Positions 25,962-34,538 of a DNA stretch of 64,000 nt are shown here, piece after piece (the stretch's first letter is position 1; each line of letters begins with the position of its first letter). The DNA is from Drouetiella hepatica Uher 2000/2452 (GTDB lineage Bacteria > Cyanobacteriota > Cyanobacteriia > Elainellales > Elainellaceae). Where the stretch lies: assembly GCA_019359505.1 (NCBI GenBank), contig JAHHHD010000004.1, positions 1 to 64,000 of the forward strand, in the 5' to 3' direction. Below the pieces are notes generated by a model. That model searched no databases. It saw only the letters and a list, made by a program, of their open reading frames with translations, and was not told the origin of the DNA. The position numbers were made by a program, and so were the translations under genes.

Positions 25962-26447
25962 ATGAGTATTGTCACGAAGTCAATCGTGAATGCAGATGCT
26001 GAGGCTCGCTATCTTAGCCCCGGCGAACTAGATCGGATCAAAGGCTTTGTTACCTCTGGCGAACGCCGTCTGCGGATCGCTCAAGTCCTTACAGAATCTC
26101 GTGAGCGTATTGTGAAGCAAGCTGGCGATCAGCTGTTCCAAAAGCGCCCTGATGTGGTTTCTCCCGGCGGCAACGCTTACGGCGAAGAAATGACCGCAAC
26201 CTGCCTGCGCGACATGGATTACTACCTGCGTCTGATCACCTACGGAGTGGTTTCTGGCGACGTTACCCCGATCGAAGAAATCGGCATCGTGGGCGTGCGT
26301 GAAATGTACAAGTCTTTGGGAACCCCCATCGAAGCGGTTGCTGAAGGCGTTCGTGCCATGAAGAACGTGGCTTCTTCCCTGCTGTCTGGTGAAGATGCTT
26401 CTGAAGCAGGTGCTTACTTCGACTACGTTATCGGTGCTATGCAATAG
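25962..26447 (+). CDS. apcA: Allophycocyanin alpha subunit
   Basis: A 161-residue phycobiliprotein of the phycobilisome core. It starts [24 protein letters not shown] and carries the chromophore-binding cysteine in [18 protein letters not shown] (about 81). ApcA pairs with ApcB, binds phycocyanobilin and passes energy to the photosystems. A strong ribosome binding site (CGGAGG, 25947-25952) precedes the ATG. The long 439-bp upstream region is typical of highly expressed apc operons. apcE, often the first gene of this operon, is not present upstream here. Confidence 0.98.
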   Translation: MSIVTKSIVNADAEARYLSPGELDRIKGFVTSGERRLRIAQVLTESRERIVKQAGDQLFQKRPDVVSPGGNAYGEEMTATCLRDMDYYLRLITYGVVSGDVTPIEEIGIVGVREMYKSLGTPIEAVAEGVRAMKNVASSLLSGEDASEAGAYFDYVIGAMQ

Positions 26448-26541
26448 GAGCGCTAAGCCGCCGCTGGGTTAGCTCAGCTCAAGACTTGGAACTTTTCGAT
26501 CGCCCGATAGACATCAACGCATTTTTTAAGGAAGCAAAATC

Positions 26542-27027
26542 ATGCAAGACGCAATTACTGCTGTAATCAACTCTGCCGACGTTCAGGGCAAGTACCTGGA
26601 TATGTCTGCTCTAGAGAAGCTGAAGGGCTATTTTTCGAGCGGCGAACTGCGCGTTCGTGCAGCGACCACCATCAGCGCCAACTCTGCGGCGATCGTCAAA
26701 GAAGCTGTGGCAAAGTCCCTGCTGTACTCTGATATCACCCGTCCCGGTGGCAACATGTACACCACCCGTCGCTATGCAGCCTGCATCCGCGACCTCGACT
26801 ACTACCTGCGCTACTCTACCTATGCCATGTTGGCAGGCGACCCTTCCATTCTTGATGAGCGCGTGCTCAACGGCTTGAAAGAAACCTACAACTCCTTGGG
26901 CGTTCCGGTTGCAGCAACAGTGCAAGCAATCCAAGCCATCAAAGAAGTGACCGCCAGCTTGGTGGGCGCTGATGCAGGGAAGGAAATGGGCGTTTACCTC
27001 GACTACATCTGCTCTGGCTTGAGCTAA
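26542..27027 (+). CDS. apcB: Allophycocyanin beta subunit
   Basis: A 161-residue beta subunit: [21 protein letters not shown], chromophore cysteine in [19 protein letters not shown] (about 81), and [18 protein letters not shown] near the C-terminus. The residue after RPGG is the conserved Asn (GGNMYTTRR) that is gamma-N-methylated in this family. It is 94 bp downstream of apcA and AAGGAAG precedes the ATG at a good distance. Confidence 0.98.
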   Translation: MQDAITAVINSADVQGKYLDMSALEKLKGYFSSGELRVRAATTISANSAAIVKEAVAKSLLYSDITRPGGNMYTTRRYAACIRDLDYYLRYSTYAMLAGDPSILDERVLNGLKETYNSLGVPVAATVQAIQAIKEVTASLVGADAGKEMGVYLDYICSGLS

Positions 27028-27251
27028 GAGTTTGAGTTGAGAGTTTGAACGTGAGCGCTTCAGTCTCGTAGCTTTTTTAGGTCTGGGCAGTTTGGTGTGA
27101 GTGCTAGGGGGTCAACGGCAGCTAATGGCTCGCTGTGACGGTCTAGGATTGACATCAGACTCCCAGACTTGCAGTAAGTACCTAAAATTTTCTAGGTTCA
27201 GTCTCTAGATTTAATCAAAATTTTCCAGTTTAAACGGGAGCGTTAAAGCCC

Positions 27252-27455
27252 ATGCGGATGTTCAAAATTACGGCCTGTGTTCCTAGCCAAACCCGGATTC
27301 GTACCCAGCGGGAACTGCAAAATACCTACTTCACCAAGCTAGTTCCCTACGACAACTGGTTTAAGGAGCAGCAGCGCATCATGAAGATGGGTGGCAAAAT
27401 CGTTAAAGTTGAGTTGGCAACGGGCAAACCAGGCGCGAACACGGGCTTGTTGTAG
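27252..27455 (+). CDS. apcC: Phycobilisome core linker Lc7.8
   Basis: A 67-residue basic linker of the phycobilisome core that caps the allophycocyanin trimer. The sequence MRMFKITACVPSQTRIRTQ, then YFTKLVPYDNW and GGKIVKVELATGK, is diagnostic. It is 224 bp downstream of apcB. This longer gap probably holds processing or attenuation signals that lower its level relative to apcAB, but I see no clear terminator hairpin there. Confidence 0.97.
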   Translation: MRMFKITACVPSQTRIRTQRELQNTYFTKLVPYDNWFKEQQRIMKMGGKIVKVELATGKPGANTGLL

Positions 27456-27551
27456 AGTCTGGGCTTTATCCAGAAAACTTTACTCTGGGGAACCTTGCTC
27501 GATCGCCTAAAAACTTCAGATTTTGGATTCTACATCCATCATGCTGTTGAT

Positions 27552-27608
27552 GCGGCAGATATTTTTTGAGAACCGCTCTCTCTGTGGCTCTTAAAAGGTA
27601 TCTGCCGC
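27552..27608. repeat. Diverged family B-like hairpin
   Basis: An imperfect inverted repeat: GCGGCAGATA/TATCTGCCGC at the base, TTTTTTGAGA and TCTTAAAA inside. The TATTTTTTGAGA segment resembles family B, but the arms have several mismatches and the flanks are not conserved. It lies between apcC and ftsW and could serve as a weak terminator for the apc operon. Confidence 0.5.
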
Positions 27609-27630
27609 GTTTGAGTTTTAATCAAGGTTA

Positions 27631-27730
27631 TACCGATTTAAACGAATTTGTGGGCACATCGAACCTCAGAAGGGGTTTGGCATTGCCAAGCCCATACCGG
27701 GATCTGTCGTGGTTCCAATTCAAATTGGTA
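27631..27730 (+). mobile_element. Family C MITE-like element, copy C1
   Basis: Exactly 100 bp with imperfect terminal inverted repeats (TACCGATTTAAAC left; TACCAATTTGAAT as the complement of the right end) and a central hairpin GGGTTTGGCA/TGCCAAGCCC. It differs from the copy at 63591-63690 at only three positions. The left flank is TTA and the right flank TGA, so a duplication is not clean here. No coding capacity. It lies between apcC and ftsW. Confidence 0.85.
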
Positions 27731-27776
27731 TGAGAAAAAATTGAGTGTTGAGAAAAAATTGGGCTGACTTGCGTTA

Positions 27777-29000
27777 ATGTATTTGAGCTTTCGATCGCTC
27801 AACTCCACCTCAAGCTATCTAGCCGTGAAACTCCGCCATTTTCTCCCCTTCTTTGACACCTCAACCCAAGATTGGTCAGCAGAAGCTCGGTTCTTACGCT
27901 GGCTAACATTTCTCTGGATTTTTGTTGGGCTGGTAGTGATGTTTTCTGCGTCTTACCCGATCGCCGACAAAGATTGGGGCGATGGTCTGTACTACTTCAA
28001 GGTGCAGATTGTCTGGATCTGTATTGGGCTAGTCGGGTTCAATATTCTGGTGCATTCACCCCTAAAGTACATCTTGGGCTTTGCAGACTGGGGCGTTTTG
28101 CTGATGCTGGGGCTAATTTTGCTGACGCTGCTCCCTGGCTTGGGCACCTCGGTGAATGGGGCGACGCGCTGGCTGGTGATTGGCCCTGTTGGCATTCAGC
28201 CCTCCGAGCTGATTAAACCGTTTCTGGTGCTGCAATCGGCTCGAATCTTTGGGCAATGGGATCGGCTGAGTTGGGCAACGCGGCTCACCTGGCTAGGAAT
28301 TTTTGTCGTGACGCTTGCCGGAATTCTGCTGCAACCCAATCTCAGCACCGCCTCGCTGTGTGGCATGATGCTCTGGCTGATTGCCCTAGCATCGGGTCTG
28401 CCTTTTTCCTATTTGGGGAGCGCTGCGGGGGCGGGTTTACTGGCGGCGATCGTTAGCGTTAGCCTCAAGTCTTATCAGCGGCGGCGACTGATTTCCTTCT
28501 TGAATCCTTGGGCAGATCCCAGGCAAGATGGCTATCAGTTGATTCAGAGTTTGCTGGCGATCGGGTCTGGCGGATTTCTAGGCACAGGCTTTGGTCTGTC
28601 GCGGCAAAAGCTGTTCTATCTGCCGATTCAGTATACGGACTTTATTTTTGCAGTGTTTGCTGAAGAATTTGGTTTCGTCGGATGTTTGCTGCTGATGCTG
28701 ATGCTGGTGATATATGGCACATTGGCGCTGCGGGTGGCGGTTAAAGCTAACAACAAAGTCCATCAACTCGTGGCGATCGGCGTGATGGTTTTGATGGTGG
28801 GGCAAGCTTTGCTAAACATTGGCGTAGCGACTGGGGCTTTGCCGACAACGGGGCTACCGTTCCCGCTGTTTAGCTATGGGGGTAGCTCTATGATTGCTAG
28901 TCTGCTAGCAGCAGGGCTACTGATTCGGGTTGCCCGTGAGAGCGGAGCAGAGGTTGTATCTTTGAATCGGTATACGATGACTGAGAGAACGGGTGTCTAG
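27777..29000 (+). CDS. ftsW: Cell division lipid II polymerase FtsW/RodA family
   Basis: A 407-residue SEDS-family membrane protein with about ten helices, which polymerises lipid II at the septum. Recognisable segments include FSASYPIADKDWGDGLYYFKVQ, NGATRWLVIGPVGIQPSELIKP (the conserved SE region), LNPWADPRQDGYQLIQSLLAIGSGG, DFIFAVFAEEFGF and the C-terminal TTGLPFPLFSYGGSSMI. The substrate-binding Asp and Glu in these motifs are intact. FtsW rather than RodA is favoured by the cyanobacterial sequence, but this cannot be proved. It starts 46 bp after element C1. Confidence 0.88.
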   Translation: MYLSFRSLNSTSSYLAVKLRHFLPFFDTSTQDWSAEARFLRWLTFLWIFVGLVVMFSASYPIADKDWGDGLYYFKVQIVWICIGLVGFNILVHSPLKYILGFADWGVLLMLGLILLTLLPGLGTSVNGATRWLVIGPVGIQPSELIKPFLVLQSARIFGQWDRLSWATRLTWLGIFVVTLAGILLQPNLSTASLCGMMLWLIALASGLPFSYLGSAAGAGLLAAIVSVSLKSYQRRRLISFLNPWADPRQDGYQLIQSLLAIGSGGFLGTGFGLSRQKLFYLPIQYTDFIFAVFAEEFGFVGCLLLMLMLVIYGTLALRVAVKANNKVHQLVAIGVMVLMVGQALLNIGVATGALPTTGLPFPLFSYGGSSMIASLLAAGLLIRVARESGAEVVSLNRYTMTERTGV

Positions 29001-29113
29001 CCGCAAAGTTTAAGAAAGCTGCTTATTCGTTCGGCAGCGCTGTCGTGTGGTAGTAATCTTTTAGAGAAGCAGATGCGCTTCTACAACCTGTATTCTTGAA
29101 CCTGAGCGCTTTT

Positions 29114-29602
29114 ATGTTTCATAAGATTTTGGTAGCGATCGATCAATCTCCCCTAGGAGAAATCATCTTTGGCAAGGCGCTGGGTATTGCCAAAGCATTA
29201 GAGGCAGAACTGATGATTTTGCATGTTCTGTCGGCTGATGAAGCAGGCAGTCCCCAAATGCCAGTCTCGGCAACAGGTTTGAGATCTAGCCTGACGATGG
29301 AGGCGGCTGTGTTTGATGTTTATCAAAAGCAGTGGCAGGAGTACGAAGAGCAGGGGCTAGGTTTTTTGCGATCGCATGTTCAGATTGCTACTGATGCCGG
29401 GGTCAAAACTGAGTTTACGCAGACACCGGGCTATCCGGGTCGTGTGATTTGCGAACTGGCTCAAAATTGGCAGGCTGACCTGATTGTAGTGGGGCGAAGA
29501 GGAACTTCTAGCCTCAACGAGCTTTTTCTAGGCAGCGTCAGTAACTATGTGCTACACCATGCGCCCTGCGAAATTCTGACAGTCCATGCGCCGAAAGCTT
29601 AG
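29114..29602 (+). CDS. Universal stress protein (UspA family)
   Basis: A 162-residue Usp: MFHKILVAIDQSPLGEIIF at the N-terminus, then a nucleotide-binding signature GRRGTSSLNELFLGSVSNYVLHHAPCEILTVH (G2xG9xG(S/T)-type) at the C-terminus, which predicts ATP binding. A cyanobacterial insert of about 15 residues (VSATGLRSSLTMEAAVF) lies between. The start at 29114 is chosen because MFHKILVAID is the usual N-terminus; a TTG at 29096 is less likely. Confidence 0.9.
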   Translation: MFHKILVAIDQSPLGEIIFGKALGIAKALEAELMILHVLSADEAGSPQMPVSATGLRSSLTMEAAVFDVYQKQWQEYEEQGLGFLRSHVQIATDAGVKTEFTQTPGYPGRVICELAQNWQADLIVVGRRGTSSLNELFLGSVSNYVLHHAPCEILTVHAPKA

Positions 29603-29631
29603 CCTGTTGATCTTAAAACCTTAGCACTCCC

Positions 29632-30435
29632 ATGGGCTTAGCCATTGCCATTACACAAGTTGATGCCTTCACAGATGCACCGTTTGCAGGAAATCCGGCG
29701 GCAGTTTGCCTGTTGCGAGAACCCATGAGCGATCGCTGGATGCAGAGCATAGCGCAAGAAATGAATCTGTCGGAAACAGCATTTCTGCTGAAACAGGAGG
29801 ATGGATATAACCTGCGCTGGTTTACGCCTGCTGTTGAGATCGATCTGTGTGGTCATGCGACGTTGGCTAGTGCCCATGTGCTGTGGTCAGAGGGTCACTT
29901 ACCGCCTGAAATAAAGGCACGGTTCCATACCCGCAGCGGTTTGCTAGTTGCAAAACAGCAGGGGGAATGGATTCAGCTTGATTTTCCAGTAAATCTCTCC
30001 CAGCAAATTGATATCCCGCCACAGCTCACTGAAGCCCTTGCAGGTGCGGCAATTGACGAGGTTTGGCAAAGCTCGTTAGGGTATCTTGTTGCTTTAGATT
30101 CAGAAAAGTCGGTTCGCGAACTCTCTCCCCATTTTGGGGTAATGGCAAACCTGCCTGTGCATGGGGTAATCGTCACAAGTTTGGCAGATGAGGCAAGTCA
30201 CTTTGACTTTGTATCTCGCTTCTTTGCACCTCAGATGGGGATTAACGAAGATCCGGTAACGGGTTCTGCCCACTGCTGTTTGGCTCCCTTCTGGCGCGAT
30301 CGCCTCCACAAATCGGAGTTTTTGGCTTATCAAGCTTCTGCTAGAGGCGGCGTGATCAAAGTGCAATATGAAGGCGATCGTGTTTACTTAGGTGGACAAG
30401 CCGTGACGGTTTTACGTGGAGAACTACTGGCTTAG
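29632..30435 (+). CDS. PhzF-family isomerase
   Basis: A 267-residue protein of the PhzF/diaminopimelate-epimerase-like fold. Motifs: QVDAFTDAPFAGNPAAVCLL, MQSIAQEMNLSETAFLL (the catalytic Glu), RWFTPAVEIDLCGHATLASAHVLW, and RFFAPQMGINEDPVTGSAHCCL. All usual active-site residues are present. The substrate is unknown; most PhzF relatives are unassigned isomerases. It starts 29 bp after uspA, so they may be co-transcribed. A family A element follows 5 bp after the stop. Confidence 0.9.
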   Translation: MGLAIAITQVDAFTDAPFAGNPAAVCLLREPMSDRWMQSIAQEMNLSETAFLLKQEDGYNLRWFTPAVEIDLCGHATLASAHVLWSEGHLPPEIKARFHTRSGLLVAKQQGEWIQLDFPVNLSQQIDIPPQLTEALAGAAIDEVWQSSLGYLVALDSEKSVRELSPHFGVMANLPVHGVIVTSLADEASHFDFVSRFFAPQMGINEDPVTGSAHCCLAPFWRDRLHKSEFLAYQASARGGVIKVQYEGDRVYLGGQAVTVLRGELLA

Positions 30436-30440
30436 GTGTT

Positions 30441-30534
30441 ATGGCAACCGCCAAGGCGGTTAGGACGGGGATATTTAGGGAAGGGCGCGAAGCGCCCTTC
30501 CCTAAATGTCTTAAGCAAGTTGACGGCAGCTTAT
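30441..30534 (+). repeat. Family A palindromic repeat, copy A4
   Basis: Conserved flanks (ATGGCAACCGCCAAGG and TTAAGCAAGTTGACGGCAGC) around a stem with its own sequence, TATTTAGGGAAGGGCGC pairing with GCGCCCTTCCCTAAAT. The apex is GCGAAGC (30487-30493). It separates phzF from the converging dioxygenase gene. Confidence 0.85.
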
Positions 30535-30549
30535 AAGATTTGTTTAAAG

Positions 30550-31344
30550 TCAAAGGGCTTCGCCCAATACAAGACCCCGATGTAAGAGCCGATCGCCAAC
30601 AACTTTGGCATGATCAGCACGATGCATCGTACAGCGGTTGTCCCAGATCACAATGTCGTCTTGCTGCCACTGATGACGGTAAAGCCTGTAGTGACGAATT
30701 GAATGTTTGTAGAGCAACCGAATTATTCGATGAGCCGCTTCAGGCATTACTCCTGAGATAGCCTGACACCGTTCTGGTGTAGATAAAAATAGCGCCAGAC
30801 GACCTGAAATAGGATGCCGCCTAAACAAAGAATGCCAGCTTTGTTTTTCCTGATCTTCACCTAATGTGAGACCAGACACGACATGGAGAACTTTTGCATC
30901 TGCAAACCTCTCTTTGAGCGATCGGGGCAATGTGTCGTAGGCACGATATTGATCTGAGAATAGCGTTTCACCCCCAGCCGAAGGTACTGTCAAAGCCCGC
31001 AGAGCCGTGAATGCAGGCGGCTGAGAAACGTAGCTCGTGTCTGTATGAAAAACGCTTCTGGGTGGGTGAACTCGTCCAATGTTGCTGACAACATTGAGAG
31101 AGGGCTGGTGTAAGACAGGTGTCTCACCCACTGTAAAAGTTAGCTGCCCTAACCGATCGAGAAAGGTAACAAAGTCTGCATCACTGACCAACTGCCTCCG
31201 AAAGACAACAAATCCATGGTTGGCAAGGGCGTTCTTCAAAGAGTTGATATCTTTATCGTTCACGTCAGTGATGCTAATCCCGTATGCTTCCCTACCAAAA
31301 GGTAAAAGCGGGCGAAAAGCAATGTTTTCTCTATTCATAACCAT
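30550..31344 (-). CDS. TauD/TfdA-type Fe(II)/2-oxoglutarate dioxygenase
   Basis: A 264-residue non-heme iron oxygenase. The facial triad is visible: HTD in SVFHTDTSYVSQPPAF (about 98-100) and the distal His in WDNRCTMHRADH (about 242). The 2-oxoglutarate-binding Arg is probably in DRLLHRGLV. FRRQLVSDADFVTFLDRLGQL and PSAGGETLFSDQYRAYDTLP are typical of the TauD/TfdA family. It is the second gene after the atypical HAD gene (16-bp gap), and that pair is divergent from mysABCD. A role in MAA tailoring is therefore worth considering, but MysH, the known palythine-forming oxygenase, belongs to a different (phytanoyl-CoA dioxygenase) family. The substrate is unknown. Confidence 0.88.
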   Translation of the reverse strand: MVMNRENIAFRPLLPFGREAYGISITDVNDKDINSLKNALANHGFVVFRRQLVSDADFVTFLDRLGQLTFTVGETPVLHQPSLNVVSNIGRVHPPRSVFHTDTSYVSQPPAFTALRALTVPSAGGETLFSDQYRAYDTLPRSLKERFADAKVLHVVSGLTLGEDQEKQSWHSLFRRHPISGRLALFLSTPERCQAISGVMPEAAHRIIRLLYKHSIRHYRLYRHQWQQDDIVIWDNRCTMHRADHAKVVGDRLLHRGLVLGEAL

Positions 31345-31360
31345 GTCTACCCTATGCAGC

Positions 31361-32029
31361 TTACTCGCTTAAAATCAACTGCTGCAACTCATCAAAATTC
31401 AAGCGGTTTACCAAGAGCTGAGCCTTCACGAAATCGTGATGAGCCGTATTCTCGCCGGGAAACGCGACGCAAGCTAAGCCTGCCGATGTCGCCGCTTCAA
31501 CCCCATCCACGTTATCTTCGATCGCAACACAGCTATCTGATTTCTCACCCAGTTTTTCTAGCGCAAAGACATAGGCGCTTTTGTCTGGTTTCGGGTGTTC
31601 GATGCTGGAGGCATTGACGATTACATCAAAATCGGTGGCTTGAATATTGGGACGCAGTGCTTCGATTAATAGTGCAATGTTCTCTTGAGACGTTGTTGTC
31701 ACCAAGGCCAGCTTCAAACCTTTGCTTTTAGCGCTTTGGATGGTTTCGACCACGCCTGAGCGCGGCGACACCTGAGATTCCGTTAAGTTTTTTTGAAAAA
31801 TCTCTGACTTTGATCTATGAATTGCCGCAGCATCAACGGTCTGTCCAGTGGAACTCGCGTAGGCAGCAATCCGCTTCTGCCCTCCGCTTTGCTCTAGCAT
31901 TTTCAGATACTCTTCTTGATTCCAGTACCAATTGAGTCCGTTAGCTTCAAAAGCCTGATTAAAAGCCTGTCTTTGAAGTTCGGAAGTGTCTGCGATCGTG
32001 CCAATAGAGCCAAAGAGAATAGCTGACAT
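31361..32029 (-). CDS. HAD-superfamily protein lacking the motif I aspartates
   Basis: A 222-residue protein with the fold of subfamily IA (CbbY/beta-phosphoglucomutase-like) HAD phosphatases: a cap with QRQAFNQAFEANGLNWYW, motif II LALVTTTSQ, motif III Lys in EHPKPDKSAY, and motif IV in VAIEDNVDGVEAA. Motif I, normally DxDGT, reads FGSIGTIAD (residues 6-14). Both the nucleophile Asp and the acid/base Asp are replaced, by Gly and Ile. It is unlikely to be a standard phosphatase. It is co-directional with the dioxygenase (16-bp gap) and divergent from mysA. Confidence 0.85.
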   Translation of the reverse strand: MSAILFGSIGTIADTSELQRQAFNQAFEANGLNWYWNQEEYLKMLEQSGGQKRIAAYASSTGQTVDAAAIHRSKSEIFQKNLTESQVSPRSGVVETIQSAKSKGLKLALVTTTSQENIALLIEALRPNIQATDFDVIVNASSIEHPKPDKSAYVFALEKLGEKSDSCVAIEDNVDGVEAATSAGLACVAFPGENTAHHDFVKAQLLVNRLNFDELQQLILSE

Positions 32030-32383
32030 ATGTTTTCTCTGTAATCCGTCTTGCCCAGACTTGAGCGCCTAGACGCTGCCGACAAGAGCACAGCTTAAAA
32101 GCTCTGCCTTTGAAAGAGCAGCAGCCTTAATTATTATATTCAAGCGCAATCTATCTTAATAAATTTTCAAAAAATACCTCTAAAGACATACTTGCTCATC
32201 ATCAAAGCAAGAATACTATCTGTAGGGGCTGGCGCAAATTAGAACCGTCTAGAACAAGCGTCGCCACCATAGAAACCCGCTCCCACATCAATCTTGCGCT
32301 CACGTTGATATTGCGTTTGATTACCGTGATAATGATGAGAAAGATTGTTAAGTTATATGTAGTCGAGCTATCAGGAAAACTTC
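32030..32383. promoter_or_regulatory. Divergent promoter region of the MAA locus
   Basis: A 354-bp spacer between the HAD gene (leftward) and mysA (rightward). It is AT-rich in its left half (TTAATTATTATATTC, AAATTTTCAAAAAATACC), and TTGATA and TAATGA lie near 32313-32340, 19 bp apart. Regulatory sites for UV- or light-induced expression would be expected here; I cannot identify a specific operator. Confidence 0.4.
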
Positions 32384-33628
32384 ATGGGTAACATCCAGGC
32401 AACTTTCAGAGCTACGGAAAAAGCTTTTCATGTCGAGGGATACGAGAAGATTGACTTCAGCTTGCTTTATGTGGATGGAGCCTTTGCACTTGAGAATTCT
32501 GAGATTGCAGAGAGCTATCGTCAGTTTGGGCGCTGTCTCATGGTGATAGATGAGGCAGTCTATGGCTTGTACGGTGAGCAGATCCGGACTTATTTCAGGC
32601 ATTATGAAATTGACTTAACGGTTTTCCCAGTCACGATTAAGGAAACTGATAAGACATTGCGGACTTTTGAGCGGATTGTGGACGCATTCGCAGATTTTGG
32701 GCTAGTCCGTAAAGAGCCTGTTTTAGTCGTTGGTGGCGGTTTAACTACCGATGTAACGGGCTTTGCTTGTGCTACTTATCGCCGTCGCACGAATTACATC
32801 CGAGTGCCCACAACGCTGATTGGGCTAATTGATGCGAGTGTTGCCATCAAAGTGGCTGTTAACCACGGCAAGCTAAAGAATCGACTGGGTGCTTATCATG
32901 CTTCTCAAAAGGTGATTCTCGACTTCTCCTTTTTAAAGACGCTACCCGTGGATCAGGTACGCAACGGCATGGCAGAGTTGATTAAAATTGCGGTCGTTGC
33001 TAACAGCAGCATCTTTGAGCTGTTAGAAAACCACGGTGAAGAACTTTTGCACACCCGATTTGGCTACTTGAATGGGACGCCTGAGCTGCGAGAGGTGGCG
33101 CACAGGGTCACGTACGATGCCATCAACACCATGCTGGGATTAGAAGTGCCCAACCTACATGAACTGGATCTCGATCGCGTAATTGCCTATGGTCATACCT
33201 GGAGTCCGACTTTAGAGCTAACGCCTGAGATTCCTATGTTCCACGGTCATGGAGTCAACATTGACATGGCGTTCTCGGCAACTATTGCTCAGCAGCGGGG
33301 CTACATTTCGGTCAGCGATCGCGATCGCATTATCGGACTGATGAGCCGTATCGGTCTGGCGATCGATAGTCCTTATCTCACTCCTGAGCTGCTGTGGAAA
33401 GCGACAGAATCGATCAGCCGGACGCGGGATGGGTTGCTGCGGGCAGCCGTTCCTCATCCTATTGGTAGCTGCTTCTTTATCAATGATTTGACAAGGACTG
33501 AATTGGATGAGATTTTGGCGATTCACAAAGAGATATGTCGCGGCTATCCTCGCGGGGGAGAGGGAGAAGATATGTATATGTCATTGGAGGCAGCGAGCCA
33601 TCCTATTTCAGTAGGGATAGACGCATGA
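32384..33628 (+). CDS. mysA: Demethyl-4-deoxygadusol synthase, MAA pathway
   Basis: A 414-residue sugar-phosphate cyclase of the dehydroquinate-synthase superfamily. In the MAA pathway it converts sedoheptulose 7-phosphate to demethyl-4-deoxygadusol (DDG). The NAD site is [22 protein letters not shown] (about 114-135). [34 protein letters not shown] is the active-site core. [20 protein letters not shown] and [10 protein letters not shown] hold metal-binding Glu and His residues. The HTWSP and LTTDVTGF variants distinguish DDGS/EVS enzymes from AroB. It is the first gene of mysABCD, and its stop codon overlaps the mysB start (ATGA). Confidence 0.95.
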   Translation: MGNIQATFRATEKAFHVEGYEKIDFSLLYVDGAFALENSEIAESYRQFGRCLMVIDEAVYGLYGEQIRTYFRHYEIDLTVFPVTIKETDKTLRTFERIVDAFADFGLVRKEPVLVVGGGLTTDVTGFACATYRRRTNYIRVPTTLIGLIDASVAIKVAVNHGKLKNRLGAYHASQKVILDFSFLKTLPVDQVRNGMAELIKIAVVANSSIFELLENHGEELLHTRFGYLNGTPELREVAHRVTYDAINTMLGLEVPNLHELDLDRVIAYGHTWSPTLELTPEIPMFHGHGVNIDMAFSATIAQQRGYISVSDRDRIIGLMSRIGLAIDSPYLTPELLWKATESISRTRDGLLRAAVPHPIGSCFFINDLTRTELDEILAIHKEICRGYPRGGEGEDMYMSLEAASHPISVGIDA

Positions 33629-34452
33629 CTTCCAAATCGTTGACATCGCCCAGACCTGTGACACCGCTAGGGATTCTGGTGGCAAAGCTTGAACATCTCA
33701 GCCAGCAGATAGAAGCCCTAGACAGCGTTGATGCAAATCTGAAGTCTGAACTACGACAAGCCTCTGCCTTAGCCAGCGGGCTAGATCCTTACCTGAGTCA
33801 TTGCACAACGCCAGAATCTTCTGCTCTCGCCTCTCTTGTCAAACGTACCCAGGCAGAAGATTGGAGCCAGCGGTTTTCTGACAGTGAAACCGTACAGCAG
33901 CTGGAGCAAGAAATGCTGTCAGGGCATGTAGAAGGTCAAACTTTGAAATTCTTTGTGCATCTAACTCAGGCTAAGCGGGTGCTAGAGATTGGGATGTTTA
34001 CCGGATACTCTGCCCTAGCGATGGCTGAAGCTCTGCCCGATGATGGCAAAGTAGTTGCCTGTGAAGTCGATGCCTATGTGGCAAAGTTTGCTCAGCAGTG
34101 TTTTGATCAGTCACCCGATGGTCACAAAATTTTGGTCAAAGTAGCACCCGCACTGTTGACGCTGAAACAATTAGCTGCCGCTAATGAAACGTTCGATTTA
34201 GTCTTTATCGATGCTGACAAAGCAGGATATGTAGACTACTTGAATCTGCTGCTAGACACTGGTCTACTGTCACCCAATGGTCTGATCTGTGTAGACAATA
34301 CGCTGATGCAGGGACAGCCCTACTTGTCGAGTGAGTCTACAGCCAATGGAGTCGCGATCGCCTCCTTCAATCAAACTGTTGTGGACGACCCTCGAATAGA
34401 GCAGGTGTTGCTGCCGTTGAGAGATGGTCTCACCTTAATTCGCCGAGTGTAA
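33625..34452 (+). CDS. mysB: O-methyltransferase, MAA pathway
   Basis: A 275-residue SAM-dependent O-methyltransferase (class I, catechol OMT-like) that methylates DDG to 4-deoxygadusol. SAM-binding motif I is [20 protein letters not shown], followed by [14 protein letters not shown] and [20 protein letters not shown] (metal-binding Asp). The start is ATG 33625, overlapping the mysA stop in ATGA, which suggests translational coupling. An upstream in-frame start at 33535 lies inside mysA and is rejected. Confidence 0.95.
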   Translation: MTSKSLTSPRPVTPLGILVAKLEHLSQQIEALDSVDANLKSELRQASALASGLDPYLSHCTTPESSALASLVKRTQAEDWSQRFSDSETVQQLEQEMLSGHVEGQTLKFFVHLTQAKRVLEIGMFTGYSALAMAEALPDDGKVVACEVDAYVAKFAQQCFDQSPDGHKILVKVAPALLTLKQLAAANETFDLVFIDADKAGYVDYLNLLLDTGLLSPNGLICVDNTLMQGQPYLSSESTANGVAIASFNQTVVDDPRIEQVLLPLRDGLTLIRRV

Positions 34453-34538
34453 ACGATGCTCCTACATCCATGTTCTCAGATTAGGGTGTAGGAGTATCGC
34501 TTTTTTAGAGCTTTTTTAATATCTCAATTGTTCTCACT

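Noticed and set aside
26028-26444. Antisense frame opposite apcA
   Set aside because: A shadow of a strongly biased, highly expressed gene; the same occurs opposite apcB and apcD.
29632-30435. PhzF as part of the MAA cluster
   Set aside because: It is on the other strand from the dioxygenase, separated by a repeat, and close to uspA; no link to MAA chemistry is evident.
33535-33624. Longer mysB start inside mysA
   Set aside because: The extra residues read as out-of-frame mysA. The ATGA overlap at 33625 is a normal coupled start.
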